Shown here in pieces: positions 40,830 through 49,428 of a stretch of DNA of 64,000 nucleotides. A program made the position numbers and the translations under genes. The notes beneath the pieces were generated by a model that was given only the letters and a program-made list of their open reading frames with translations, had not been told where the DNA came from and made no database searches. Source of the DNA: G963667675 sp965249215 (GTDB lineage Bacteria > Chloroflexota > Dehalococcoidia > Lucifugimonadales > UBA3495). Position 1 is the stretch's first letter; each line of letters opens with the position of its first letter. The stretch lies in NCBI GenBank assembly GCA_965249215.1, contig CBDFLN010000002.1, positions 1,736,001 to 1,800,000 on the forward strand. The letters are read 5' to 3'.

Positions 40830-41608
40830 TGTTGCCGATCTCCGAGGCTGGTTTTATATCGGCTTCCAGTATAACAGGCAGTCAGGGGAAGGGCATGGGG
40901 GCGTTGGCGTTACTTGGCGCTGTTTGTGGGGATTGGGGTCATCCTGGCGGACGGGGCGGGGGTACTGGTGTGGCGAGGGAAATGGTGAAGCGCGAACCTC
41001 AGCACGGCTGCGGCTGTCCGTTCCCCCTTCGATTTCCCTCAGGGCAGGCTCTTCGATTTCCCTCAGGGGGAACGGACAGCCTGGGCCCAGGCTTTGAAGT
41101 GGTCTTCGTGCGGGGGGTTGGGGGGTTGGGGAGCGAGATTCCCGCCTTCGCGGGGAATGACTAGTTGGGACGGAGGTGACTGGGAAATGGGGGTATTGGC
41201 TGGGGCAAGGGTTTGAGATTCCTCGGCTTCGCTCGGAATGACGATTGGGGGCGGGGATGGCGGCTGGAGGCGGGGATGGCGGCTGGGGGCGGGGATGGCG
41301 GCTGGGGGCGGGAATGACGTGTCGGGGGACGGGAATGGAGGCTTGGGGGGGGCGGGGATGGCTCGTGACTTCACGCCGCGGTGATCAATGGCTTTTATCG
41401 GGACCACTTATGGTTTCTTGTTGGGATAAGTCACGGCGTTAAAGGGGAATGATGGACGCTTACCCAAAGGTTCCTAAAGCTAGGAAATCGTTCACAAGCT
41501 GGACTGCTTGTGATAGAATTTCCCCACTTTGACGCCCCAAGACGTGACGCCGGCCTCTACGGGTCCTCTCCCTGCAATTCACACCCGGCCCAGCCGAGCG
41601 GGCAAGCT
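40830..41608. repeat. Repeat-rich intergenic region with nested palindromes and a 19-bp minisatellite
   Basis: This ~780-bp spacer holds a nested REP-like element (41025-41078, two CTTCGATTTCCCTCAGGG copies inside inverted CCGTTCC/GGAACGG arms). Two ATTCCCG/CGGGAAT-type palindromes follow (41135-41162 and 41214-41242). Four 19-bp G-rich tandem units, GCTGGGGGCGGGGATGGCG and variants, lie at 41244-41319. No supported gene was found. Confidence 0.75.
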
Positions 41609-42355
41609 GTGCCCCCTTTGATCAAAGCCGTCTCCTTCGACTTCTACAAGACCCTGGCAAGGTTTTGGCCCCCGCTGAACGAGATACAGCAGGCAGCCTG
41701 CCGCGAGCTGGGCTTGCAAGTATCCAAAAAAGCCATCGACCGCGGTTACGCGGTGGCGGACGTGTATTTCAACCAGGAGAACGCCGCCCGCTCACTGGTG
41801 TCCCGGAGCGAGGAGGAGCGCCTGGCCTTTTTTTCCCGCTACGAGCAGACTATCCTGGAAAATGCCGGAACGCCGGTGTCCCTGGAGCTGGCCAAGCAGG
41901 TCTGGACAATGGCCCTGGCCGTTCCCAAAGACTTTATTACCTACGACGACGTGATACCCACTTTGGCGGCGCTGCGGTCCGAAGGGTACCGTTTGGGCGT
42001 GCTGTCGAATATGCCCCAGGACATGGGGCCCTTGTGCGAGCGTCTGGGCCTGACGGCTTACCTGGACTTTTGGGTCAGCTCGAATGAGATCGGGGCAGAG
42101 AAGCCCCACGCCCCGATTTTCCTGACCGCGCTGGACCGAATGGCTGCGGACCCCGGTGAGACAGTGCACGTGGGGGACCAGTACCGTTCCGACGTGCTTG
42201 GGGCCAGGGCGGTGGGCATGCACTCGGTGCTGATAGACCGCGGCGGCTGGAACAGCCACGTGAACGACTGCCCGAAGATAGGCAGCCTGGCCGAGCTGCA
42301 ACCGCTGCTGGCGGCCGCGCCCCGCTCCCTGGAAGCCGATAACCGCAAGCCCTGA
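41609..42355 (+). CDS. HAD-superfamily hydrolase
   Basis: A 248-aa haloacid-dehalogenase-like hydrolase. Motif I is SFDFYKTL (nucleophile Asp; the DxYxT form seen in haloacid dehalogenase-like members), motif II VLSNMP, motif III GAEKPHAPIF and motif IV VHVGDQYRSDVLGA. A helical cap lies between motifs I and II. The GTG at 41609 gives MPPLIKAVSFDFYKTL, close to the usual family start; the frame is open from 41510, but that stretch is Pro/Cys-rich. The substrate is unknown. It is followed by the candidate selenoprotein gene 151 bp downstream on the same strand. Confidence 0.85.
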   Translation: MPPLIKAVSFDFYKTLARFWPPLNEIQQAACRELGLQVSKKAIDRGYAVADVYFNQENAARSLVSRSEEERLAFFSRYEQTILENAGTPVSLELAKQVWTMALAVPKDFITYDDVIPTLAALRSEGYRLGVLSNMPQDMGPLCERLGLTAYLDFWVSSNEIGAEKPHAPIFLTALDRMAADPGETVHVGDQYRSDVLGARAVGMHSVLIDRGGWNSHVNDCPKIGSLAELQPLLAAAPRSLEADNRKP

Positions 42356-42506
42356 ACCTGGCTTTTGGGCAGCCGGTCTTTCTCCTTTGTTCCCGTGTAC
42401 CTGGGTAGCTCCGCATTTGACGGTATTCCAGGCCCGCTGCTAGACTCCGTTCCAACCGGGGGGACGTACATCCAACAGGGGAGCAGCCCCAAATGAGGGT
42501 TTGAGA

Positions 42507-43139
42507 ATGGCCAAACCGTTGCAGCAGTGGGAAAAGGGTTCCGGCCAAGTACGGGTGGCTATCTGGTACGACTACGTTTGACCCTGGTGCTACATCGGCC
42601 TGGAGCGGGTCGACAATTTGGCCCAGGAGTACGACATAACGGTGGAAGGCAGGGCTTACCTGCTGCGGTCGGACACGCCTAAAGAAGGTACGAAGCGGCA
42701 GCCTAAGCCGGGGCAAAACGGCAATGCGCTTTCCGAGCCTTTGAAGAGTAATGCCGAAGAGGCGGGCCTGGTTATGAAACTGCCTCCGTTGTATCCAAAC
42801 ACCATGTATTCGTTGGAAGCGACGGAGCATGCCCAGCAGCAGGGCAAATTCATGGAATTCCACAAGGCGGCTTACAAAGCCCTTTGGGAGGACGGCCAGG
42901 ACCTGGGGGACCTGTCGGTGATTGGGTCGGTGGCGGAGAGCGTGGGCCTGGACTCGGCAGACTTGCTGCCGCGGTTGGAGAGCAACGAATATACGTCGAC
43001 GGTTATGGAACAGTACCAGGAAGCGCTGGGTTACGGAGTCAGGGGCATTCCCACTTTCGTGATAGGGAACCTGATGTTTTCCGGGGCCCAGCCGTACCAG
43101 GTGTTCAAGTCGGCGATGGAGCGGGTGCTGGCGGACTAG
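42507..43139 (+). CDS. FrnE/DsbA-family thiol-disulfide oxidoreductase, candidate selenoprotein (in-frame UGA)
   Basis: One continuous frame of 210 codons if the TGA at 42579-42581 is read through. It starts at ATG 42507 with GAGGG seven bases upstream. The N-terminus reads VAIWYDYV-(UGA)-PWCYIGLERV. FrnE-type DsbA proteins have DYVCPWCYIG here, so the UGA replaces exactly the first active-site Cys; the resolving Cys28 is kept. The rest is a normal thioredoxin-fold/helical-insert protein: YLLRSDTP, FMEFHKAAYKALWEDGQD, DLLPRL, and the cis-Pro loop RGIPTFVIGNLMFSGAQPYQVF. Neighbouring genes use TGA as a stop, so it is not a reassigned codon. A hairpin at 42599-42627 could be the SECIS. The most likely product is a selenocysteine (U25-P-W-C28) oxidoreductase; the alternative is a nonsense-mutated pseudogene. 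The 3' end overlaps the convergent ABC gene by 4 bp. Confidence 0.8.
42599..42627 (+). promoter_or_regulatory. Candidate bacterial SECIS hairpin
   Basis: CCTGG (42599-42603) pairs with CCAGG (42623-42627). After a bulged A, GC (42605-42606) pairs with GC (42621-42622). The 14-nt apical loop (42607-42620) opens with GGG. It begins 25 nt after the UGA, within the 16-37 nt window, and has a G in the first two loop positions, as known bacterial SECIS elements require. Folded by eye, without an energy calculation. Confidence 0.5.
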
Positions 43140-45046
43140 TCGTCGGCAGGGGCAGGCGCCAGAACGTCGCCGCCGGACGTGTCCCGGGACTCGTCGTCCA
43201 GGCCGTAGTTGACGGCATAAAGCCGGGCATATACGCCTTGGCGTTTCAACAGTTCTTGATGATTCCCAGTCTCTACCAGCCGGCCGTGGTCCAGAACCAG
43301 GATCTTGTCGGCGTTGCGGACCGTGGACAGACGGTGGGCGATTACTATCGACGTGCGGCCCTGGAGTATGCGCTTCAGGGCGTCTTGAATCAGCAGCTCG
43401 GTCTGGGTGTCGATGTTGGCGGTGGCCTCGTCGAGGATGATGACGCGGGGATTGCCCACGATGGCCCTGGCAAAGCTCAACAGCTGACGCTGGCCCACGC
43501 TTAGGTTTACACCGCGCTCGGCCAGGACGTTTTCGTAGCCGCTGTCGAGGCCCATGATGAAGTCGTGGGCGCCCACGGCCTTGGCCGCGGCCACAACGTC
43601 TTCGTCTCTGGTTTCTTCGTGGCTATAGCGGATGTTATCCCTGATAGTCCCGGAAAAGAGATATGGCTCCTGGAGCACCATGCTCATCTGGGAAACCAGG
43701 GAGTGGCGGGTGACTTCCCGGATGTCGTAGCCGTCGACGGTGATTCTGCCCTCGATGACGTCGGCGAAGCGGTGGATGAGGGTCACCATGGTGGACTTGC
43801 CGGCCCCGGTGGAGCCGACCAGGGCCACGTTCTCGCCGGGCTTGATGTCGACGTTCACATTGTCGAGGACCTTGACGCCGGGAACATAGTGGAAGCCGAC
43901 GCCTTCGAACCTGATGTGACCTTGGAGCGGCGGCATAGCCGGGGCGCCGGGTGCGTCAGTAATCTCGGACCTGAGGTCCAATATCTCGAATATTCTGACC
44001 CCTGCAGCCATGGCTCGCTGCAACTGGCTGTATTGCATGGTCAAGTGGCGTATGGGCTCGAAGAAGCGCTGAATGTACATGGCGAAGGCAACGAGGACCG
44101 CCCACTCGACGAGGCCGTCGGCAGCCAAGAGACCGCCGACGAGGACGACGCCGAACCCCATGCCCAGGCCCACCAGCGTTCCCACCACCGGCATGAGGCC
44201 GCCGGAGAACTTGCTGGCCTCCAAGTTCGCATCCAAATGTTCTCTATTCAGCGAGTCGAAGTGCTGTAGATTAAGGTCTTGCCTGTTGAAGCTCTCCACA
44301 ACCCGCACGCCGGTAATGTTCTGGTTGTATTCCCCGTTCACCATGGCGACGGCCCGCCGGATGCGCATGAAGGAATGGCGGGCAAACTTCTGCCAGTAGA
44401 CTAGAAGCAACAACAGCACGGGCACTATGCTCAGACACACCATCGCCAACTGCCAGTTGATGAACAGCATGACGGCTATGATGCCGAAAAGACTCAGCAG
44501 GTCGGCGAAGCTCTCGACCATCAGGTCGAAGGTCTCCTGGAGTTGCAGCACGTCGCTCTGGCTGCGAGACATGATCCGGCCCACCTCGGTGCGGTGGAAG
44601 AAGGCGGGGGAAAGGGACTGGAGGTGGTTGAACATCTGGATGCGCAGCAGGTAGAGCACCCCCTGGCCGACCTTGGGCATGAAGACCATCTGGAGGTAGT
44701 TGGATCCGAAGTGGACAAAGACTACGACCAGGAAGATGATGCCTACGGTATGCAGCAGCCGGACGTCGCTTCCGCTGACGGCCTCGATGCCCTCCTTTGC
44801 CATATAGGGAATGAATACGTTGCCCAAGGTGTACAGGAGGACTGCGCAGACAGTGACGAAGGCCTCTTTCTTGAAGGACTTCACGTAGGTGAGCAGCCGG
44901 GTGACCACCCGGTTGTCGTAGACCTTGCCTACGATGTTTTCGTCGGTGAGGTTGTCTAGACTGGCGGCGTGAAGGCCGGCGCTCTGTAGGCCCCGCATAC
45001 CGCCCATCATGCCCCCGAACCCGCCACCGCCGAATCCTCCGCGCAT
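43136..45046 (-). CDS. Heterodimeric ABC exporter subunit with consensus Walker B
   Basis: A 636-aa ABC half-transporter: a Gly/Met-rich N-terminus, six membrane helices (about 60-330) and an ATPase domain (about 385-610). Walker A is GSTGAGKS, the signature is the atypical LSVGQ, and Walker B is VIILDEATA with the catalytic Glu. The His switch IAHRLSTV is present. It begins one base after the stop of the partner gene at 45047-46858, so the two are translated together. The deviant signature pairs with the partner's degenerate site, as in TM287/288- or BmrCD-type exporters. The cargo (drug or lipid-like) is not predictable. Confidence 0.92.
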   Translation of the reverse strand: MRGGFGGGGFGGMMGGMRGLQSAGLHAASLDNLTDENIVGKVYDNRVVTRLLTYVKSFKKEAFVTVCAVLLYTLGNVFIPYMAKEGIEAVSGSDVRLLHTVGIIFLVVVFVHFGSNYLQMVFMPKVGQGVLYLLRIQMFNHLQSLSPAFFHRTEVGRIMSRSQSDVLQLQETFDLMVESFADLLSLFGIIAVMLFINWQLAMVCLSIVPVLLLLLVYWQKFARHSFMRIRRAVAMVNGEYNQNITGVRVVESFNRQDLNLQHFDSLNREHLDANLEASKFSGGLMPVVGTLVGLGMGFGVVLVGGLLAADGLVEWAVLVAFAMYIQRFFEPIRHLTMQYSQLQRAMAAGVRIFEILDLRSEITDAPGAPAMPPLQGHIRFEGVGFHYVPGVKVLDNVNVDIKPGENVALVGSTGAGKSTMVTLIHRFADVIEGRITVDGYDIREVTRHSLVSQMSMVLQEPYLFSGTIRDNIRYSHEETRDEDVVAAAKAVGAHDFIMGLDSGYENVLAERGVNLSVGQRQLLSFARAIVGNPRVIILDEATANIDTQTELLIQDALKRILQGRTSIVIAHRLSTVRNADKILVLDHGRLVETGNHQELLKRQGVYARLYAVNYGLDDESRDTSGGDVLAPAPADD

Positions 45047-46858
45047 CTAGCCGTCTCCTCCACTGTCCCGGACCAGGGCCGCGTCCAGGAGCAACTCTTC
45101 CTGCGGCCTAAGCTGCAACTCGTAGATGTTCCAATAGATGCCCCGGTGGGCCATAAGCTCGGCGTGGGTGCCCCGCTCGACTACCTCGCCGTCGTTCAGC
45201 ACCATTATCTGGTCGGCCTCGCGGACGGTGCTCAGGCGATGGGCGATGACGAAAGTGGTGCGTCCTTTCATCACGTTGGTCATGGCTTCGTGAATGAGCC
45301 GCTCCGTCTCCACGTCGACGCTGGAGGTGGAGTCGTCCAGGATCAGTATGGGCGGGTCGAGGAGGATGGTGCGGGCGATGGACATGCGTTGCCGCTGTCC
45401 ACCGGACAAGGTGGCCCCGCGCTCGCCGACGAAAGTGTCGTACCCGTCGGGCAGACTCATGATGTGGTCATGAAGCTGGGCCACCTTGGCTGCTTTAACG
45501 ACGTCCTCGAATGCGGCGTCCATTGCGCCATAGGCGATATTGTCGCGAATGGTGGCGCCGAAGAGGAACACGTCCTGCTGGACCATGCCCACGTTGTGGC
45601 GGAGGGATTCCAAGGTGAAGTCACGAATGTCCCGTCCATCCACCGTGATTCGCCCTGCGGTGGGGTCGTAGAAACGGGGCACCAGGCTGATGATGGTGCT
45701 CTTGCCGCTGCCCGGCGCGCCCAGGATGGCAGTCACCTGGCCGGGTTCGGCGGCGATGTTGACATGCTTCAATGCCGGAACCTGGGAGTCGTAGGAGAAG
45801 GAAAGGTCCTCGAAGCGAACGAGGCCCCGGGCCCGGCCCATGTCCTCGGCTCCGGCTTCCTCCTGTACAGGAGACGGCGTGTCCAGGATGTCGAAAAGCC
45901 GCTGTCCCGAGGTGACGGCCCGGGAGAAGCTGTTGATGATGAAGGACAACATGCGAACGGGAAAGGCCAACTGGCTTAGGAAGAGGACAAAGATCGTCAG
46001 TTCCCCCGGAGTCAGGTCACCCCGGATAACCTCCCACCCGCCGTACCAAATGATGAGGCCCAAGGCAAGGTTGAAATAGAAGGTCATCCAAGCGCTGTTG
46101 GTGCCTTGCAGGCGCTCGGACCAGTAATATTCGTTACGCAGTTCCTGGGCCTTGGCTTCGAACTTCCTTTTCTCGTACTCTTCAGAGGCGAAGGCTTTGA
46201 CCACGTGGATTCCCACCAGGTTTTCTTGAAGGACGGTGACGCTCTGTCCCATGACCAGTTGGACACGCAACCACATATAACGCAGCCGGGCCGTCACCAA
46301 GGTTGCCCGAAAAACCAGGAAAGGCACGCAGCCAAGGCTGATCAAAGTTAGCTCCCAATTCAGAAAGAACAGATAAGAAGTGAAAGCCACCAGCCGCACG
46401 GCGACTTCCAGGGAGCGGACCAAGCCCATGGCGACGAAACGGCGAACCGCTTCGATGTCCGAAGTGGCCTTGGACATCAGGTCGCCGGTGTGCTCTTTAT
46501 CGTGGTAGGCGAAACTCAGGTGCTGAAGCTTATCGTAGAGTGCGTTGCGAATGTCATAGGAGACGAATTGCGACAGGGAGTCGGCTGAATAGGTGCGGAG
46601 GAAATCGAAAATGCCCTGGCCCACTGCCAAGCCGAGGATGGCAAGGGCCAGCCAGACCAGGGTGTTAACTGCTACGTCGTTGCCGACAATGCTCGAATCG
46701 GGGGGCGGGGTGTAGGTGATGAGCTTGTCTATAGATTTGCCGAAGACTATGGGTATCAGCAGGGAGAACCCGATTGCGCAAGAGAAGCTTAAGTAGGCGA
46801 CAATCAAGCGGGTGCGGTACCGCCAGGCCATTTTGGTGATTCGGTAAAGAATCAGCAT
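45047..46858 (-). CDS. Heterodimeric ABC exporter subunit with degenerate Walker B
   Basis: A 603-aa ABC half-transporter with six membrane helices (about 15-310) and an ATPase domain (345-580). Walker A is GAPGSGKS and the signature LSGGQRQ is canonical. Walker B is ILILDDSTS: Asp replaces the catalytic Glu. This subunit supplies the good signature to the partner and the non-hydrolysing Walker A/B to the degenerate site. It is the first gene of a two-gene operon; the partner's ATG directly follows its TAG. Confidence 0.92.
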   Translation of the reverse strand: MLILYRITKMAWRYRTRLIVAYLSFSCAIGFSLLIPIVFGKSIDKLITYTPPPDSSIVGNDVAVNTLVWLALAILGLAVGQGIFDFLRTYSADSLSQFVSYDIRNALYDKLQHLSFAYHDKEHTGDLMSKATSDIEAVRRFVAMGLVRSLEVAVRLVAFTSYLFFLNWELTLISLGCVPFLVFRATLVTARLRYMWLRVQLVMGQSVTVLQENLVGIHVVKAFASEEYEKRKFEAKAQELRNEYYWSERLQGTNSAWMTFYFNLALGLIIWYGGWEVIRGDLTPGELTIFVLFLSQLAFPVRMLSFIINSFSRAVTSGQRLFDILDTPSPVQEEAGAEDMGRARGLVRFEDLSFSYDSQVPALKHVNIAAEPGQVTAILGAPGSGKSTIISLVPRFYDPTAGRITVDGRDIRDFTLESLRHNVGMVQQDVFLFGATIRDNIAYGAMDAAFEDVVKAAKVAQLHDHIMSLPDGYDTFVGERGATLSGGQRQRMSIARTILLDPPILILDDSTSSVDVETERLIHEAMTNVMKGRTTFVIAHRLSTVREADQIMVLNDGEVVERGTHAELMAHRGIYWNIYELQLRPQEELLLDAALVRDSGGDG

Positions 46859-47463
46859 CTAGTAGTTTGCGTTTCGGTCTCCTACCACTAGACTAACGGC
46901 TGACGCCGTCACTGCGGAGCTGTAAGCCCGGCGACCCGGGCTCCGGCCGACAGGGGCCTGGCCGGCGGTGGTCCCTTGAGGCGGGAACACGGTCATGACT
47001 TCAGGCGAGAGGCGACCCGGAGACGATTCAATTCAGCTAGGGGCCATCATATACCCAAACGTCGGCTGATTCAAGGTCAATCAGATACGCGGGAAGGGCA
47101 AAAGTCGCCGCGCCCGGCTGGGTTTTTCAAGTTAAAGCGGGAGCGACGGACAAGGCTTAGGCGGTGGGGGCGACGGGGCATGAGATTCCCGCCTGCGCCC
47201 ACCCATGTCATTCTTTTAGATGTCAGGTTGGGTACTCCGTTCGCCCTTCGACTTCCCTCAGGGTGAACGGCGGGTGGGGGGGTGAGGGCGAGCAGGGGCG
47301 GGGCGAAGAGGAGACGGGACGAGCGGGACGAGCGGGACGAGCGGGAGGGGCGGGAGGGGCGGGAGGGGCGGGAGGGGCCAAGAGGTGGCGGGAGGGGCGG
47401 CAGGGCGGCAGGAGGGGCCAAGAGGTGGCGGGAGGGGCGGACAAGGCGTAGGGTGTGGAGGCG
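46859..47463. repeat. Intergenic region with REP-like copies and G-rich short tandem repeats
   Basis: 605 bp between argS and the ABC operon. A partial GATTCCCGCC-type copy is at about 47181-47215 and a CCTTCGACTT...AGGGTGAACGG copy at 47234-47266. From 47315 to 47430 lies a G-rich run of 10-bp units (GACGAGCGGG then GAGGGGCGGG), partly duplicated as GGCCAAGAGGTGGCGGGAGG. No supported gene. Confidence 0.7.
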
Positions 47464-49209
47464 TTACATGTGTTCGGGGGCGTTCATGCCCATTAGTTCC
47501 AGGGAGCGGCGGAAGACGATCTGGGCCGATTCCACCAGCTTCAAGCGGGCGAGGCTCACGTCCAGGTCTTCCGGGTTTGAGGAAATGACCCGGCAATTCT
47601 CGTAGAACCAATGGAAGGCCGTAGCAAGCTCCATCGTATAGTGAGGCAGATGGTGGGGTTCTAGAGTCCTCGCCATGTGGGCCACCAGCTCAGGGAACCT
47701 TAACATGGCCCGGATGAGGTCCAACTCGCTGGGGTGGTCCAACAGGGTGACGTCCCCAAGGCTCCAGTCCATGCCCCGGCTCCGGGCCAGGTTCAGTATG
47801 CCCGAGTTGCGAGCGTGGGCGTACTGGACGTAGTACACCGGGTTGTCGGCGGACTCCTTCTTGGCCAACTCCAAGTCGAACTCCATGTGAGTCGCCGGGC
47901 TGCGGGCCAGGAAGAAGTAACGGCAGGCGTCGATGCCCACCTCGTCGGCCAGCTCGCGTAGGGTGACGAACTCCCCGGCGCGCTTGGAGGCGCGGACCAA
48001 CTCTGTACCGCGCTTCAGGGTGACCATCTGGGATATGAGCACCGTCAAGCGGTTGGGGTCGATCCCCAGGGCCGATACCGCCAATTTTATGCGGGGGACA
48101 TGGCCCTGATGGTCTGCGCCCCAGATGTTGACCACGCCGTCGAACCCGCGGCGGATGAACTTGTTGTAATGGTAGGCGATGTCGGAAGCGAAATAGGTGG
48201 GTTCTCCCGTGGAACGGACTACAACGTTGTCTTTGTCGTCGCCCAGGGTAGTGGAGTTGAACCACAGGGCGCCTTCCCTTTGCGACAGGTAGTCTTTATT
48301 GCGTAAGAGGCCAACGGCCTCGTCGTATTCGCCGTCCCGGTACAGCCCACCTTCGCTGAACCAGGAGTCGAAGACCACCCCTATCCGAGCCAGGTCGTCG
48401 CGAATGACTTCAAGCATCCTGTCCCGGGCGTGGCCCCCGATTTCCTTAATGGCCTGGGCGTCGTCCAGGTCAGCCAAACCCGGGCCTTCCGCGGTCAATA
48501 TATCCTGAGCCAGACCGGCAACATACTCCCCGACATACCCATTGGCAGGCAACTCCGCTTGCTGGCCCAAGGCCTGCTTATAGCGGGCGTATACGGACCT
48601 ATAGAACGCTTCCATCTGGCTGCCGGCATCGTTGACGTAGTATTCGCGGGTCACGTCGTAGCCGGCCGCCGACAGGATGTTGGCCAGAGCGCTGCCCAGA
48701 ACCGCACCCCTGGTGTGGCCAACATGAACGGGGCCAGTTGGGTTGACACTGACGAACTCAACCATCATCCGCGTCCCGCGGCCAATGTCCAGGTTGCCGT
48801 ACTCAGGCCCCGCGTTTCTAACTGTGTCGACCTGCTGCTGAATCCAACTGTCACGCAAGTAGAAGTTGATGAATCCCGGAGGCGCCGCCTCGACCCTCTG
48901 CACCTGCTCATCGGCGGGAATCAGCTTGACCAGTCCCTCCGCCAGTTGCAGTGGATTAATGCGGGTGGCCCTGGCCAGGCGCAACGGGAGGCTGGTGGCG
49001 AAATCGCCGTGTTGGGGGTTGGCCGGCCGCTCCAGTTGAACGTCGGGCACGGTGTCCAACTGCAAGAACCCGTCGCTGCGGGCCTGCTCCACCGAGCGGG
49101 TCACCATATCGGCGATTATGTCGATGGCCAGAGGCGTTTCCACCGGAGCCTTATCCTCTCCAACAACTACAAGGGCACACCCGAAAGCGGCTTTGGGCAC
49201 GGATGTCAT
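47464..49209 (-). CDS. argS: Arginyl-tRNA synthetase
   Basis: A 581-aa class I aminoacyl-tRNA synthetase. The N-terminal Add-1 domain (about 30-110) is followed by the HIGH-equivalent HVGH in VNPTGPVHVGHTRGAVLGS, and then FASDIAYHYNKFIRRGFD and IWGADHQGHVPR. The KMSKS position reads VRASKRAGEFVT, i.e. a degenerate loop, as in many ArgS. The C-terminal DALR helices include the YVQYAHAR segment. About 20 extra N-terminal residues depend on the chosen ATG; a later start is possible. Single gene. Confidence 0.95.
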   Translation of the reverse strand: MTSVPKAAFGCALVVVGEDKAPVETPLAIDIIADMVTRSVEQARSDGFLQLDTVPDVQLERPANPQHGDFATSLPLRLARATRINPLQLAEGLVKLIPADEQVQRVEAAPPGFINFYLRDSWIQQQVDTVRNAGPEYGNLDIGRGTRMMVEFVSVNPTGPVHVGHTRGAVLGSALANILSAAGYDVTREYYVNDAGSQMEAFYRSVYARYKQALGQQAELPANGYVGEYVAGLAQDILTAEGPGLADLDDAQAIKEIGGHARDRMLEVIRDDLARIGVVFDSWFSEGGLYRDGEYDEAVGLLRNKDYLSQREGALWFNSTTLGDDKDNVVVRSTGEPTYFASDIAYHYNKFIRRGFDGVVNIWGADHQGHVPRIKLAVSALGIDPNRLTVLISQMVTLKRGTELVRASKRAGEFVTLRELADEVGIDACRYFFLARSPATHMEFDLELAKKESADNPVYYVQYAHARNSGILNLARSRGMDWSLGDVTLLDHPSELDLIRAMLRFPELVAHMARTLEPHHLPHYTMELATAFHWFYENCRVISSNPEDLDVSLARLKLVESAQIVFRRSLELMGMNAPEHM

Positions 49210-49428
49210 CCTCAGTTTATGCTATCACAAACGAGACAGGGTCCACACACGCCCAACCGACCATCTCACCCGATCATCTCACTCGAACACTGCACTATGT
49301 AGTTAAGCGCTATGTCCGCGAAGTCCGTGGACTGTCACAGCGCGAAGCCGAGGGGCTTCACCAACCACCGGAACCGGCGAATGGAGTAGGACTGTCAATT
49401 CGTATAGGGCTGATAAAATAAGGGCGTT

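Noticed and set aside
42579..42612. Alternative SECIS fold with UGACCC paired to GGGUCG
   Set aside because: The stem includes the UGA itself and the inner loop would begin only about 7 nt after it, less consistent with the usual distance. The hairpin at 42599-42627 fits better.
42507..43139. Nonsense-mutated pseudogene, or gene starting at the later TTG 42618
   Set aside because: Only one stop, located exactly at the active-site Cys, with an otherwise intact frame, ribosome site and plausible SECIS. The later start would remove the CxxC region. Selenocysteine is the more economical reading, though not proven.
47315..47430. G-rich repeats as a replication origin or telomere-like region
   Set aside because: No DnaA boxes, AT-rich region or initiator gene. 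It is a short low-complexity G-rich run within a repeat-rich spacer.
49210..49428. M-box (Mg2+) riboswitch upstream of mgtE
   Set aside because: The probable -10 box is about 10 bp from the start codon and no multi-helix structure is visible, so there is no leader to hold one.
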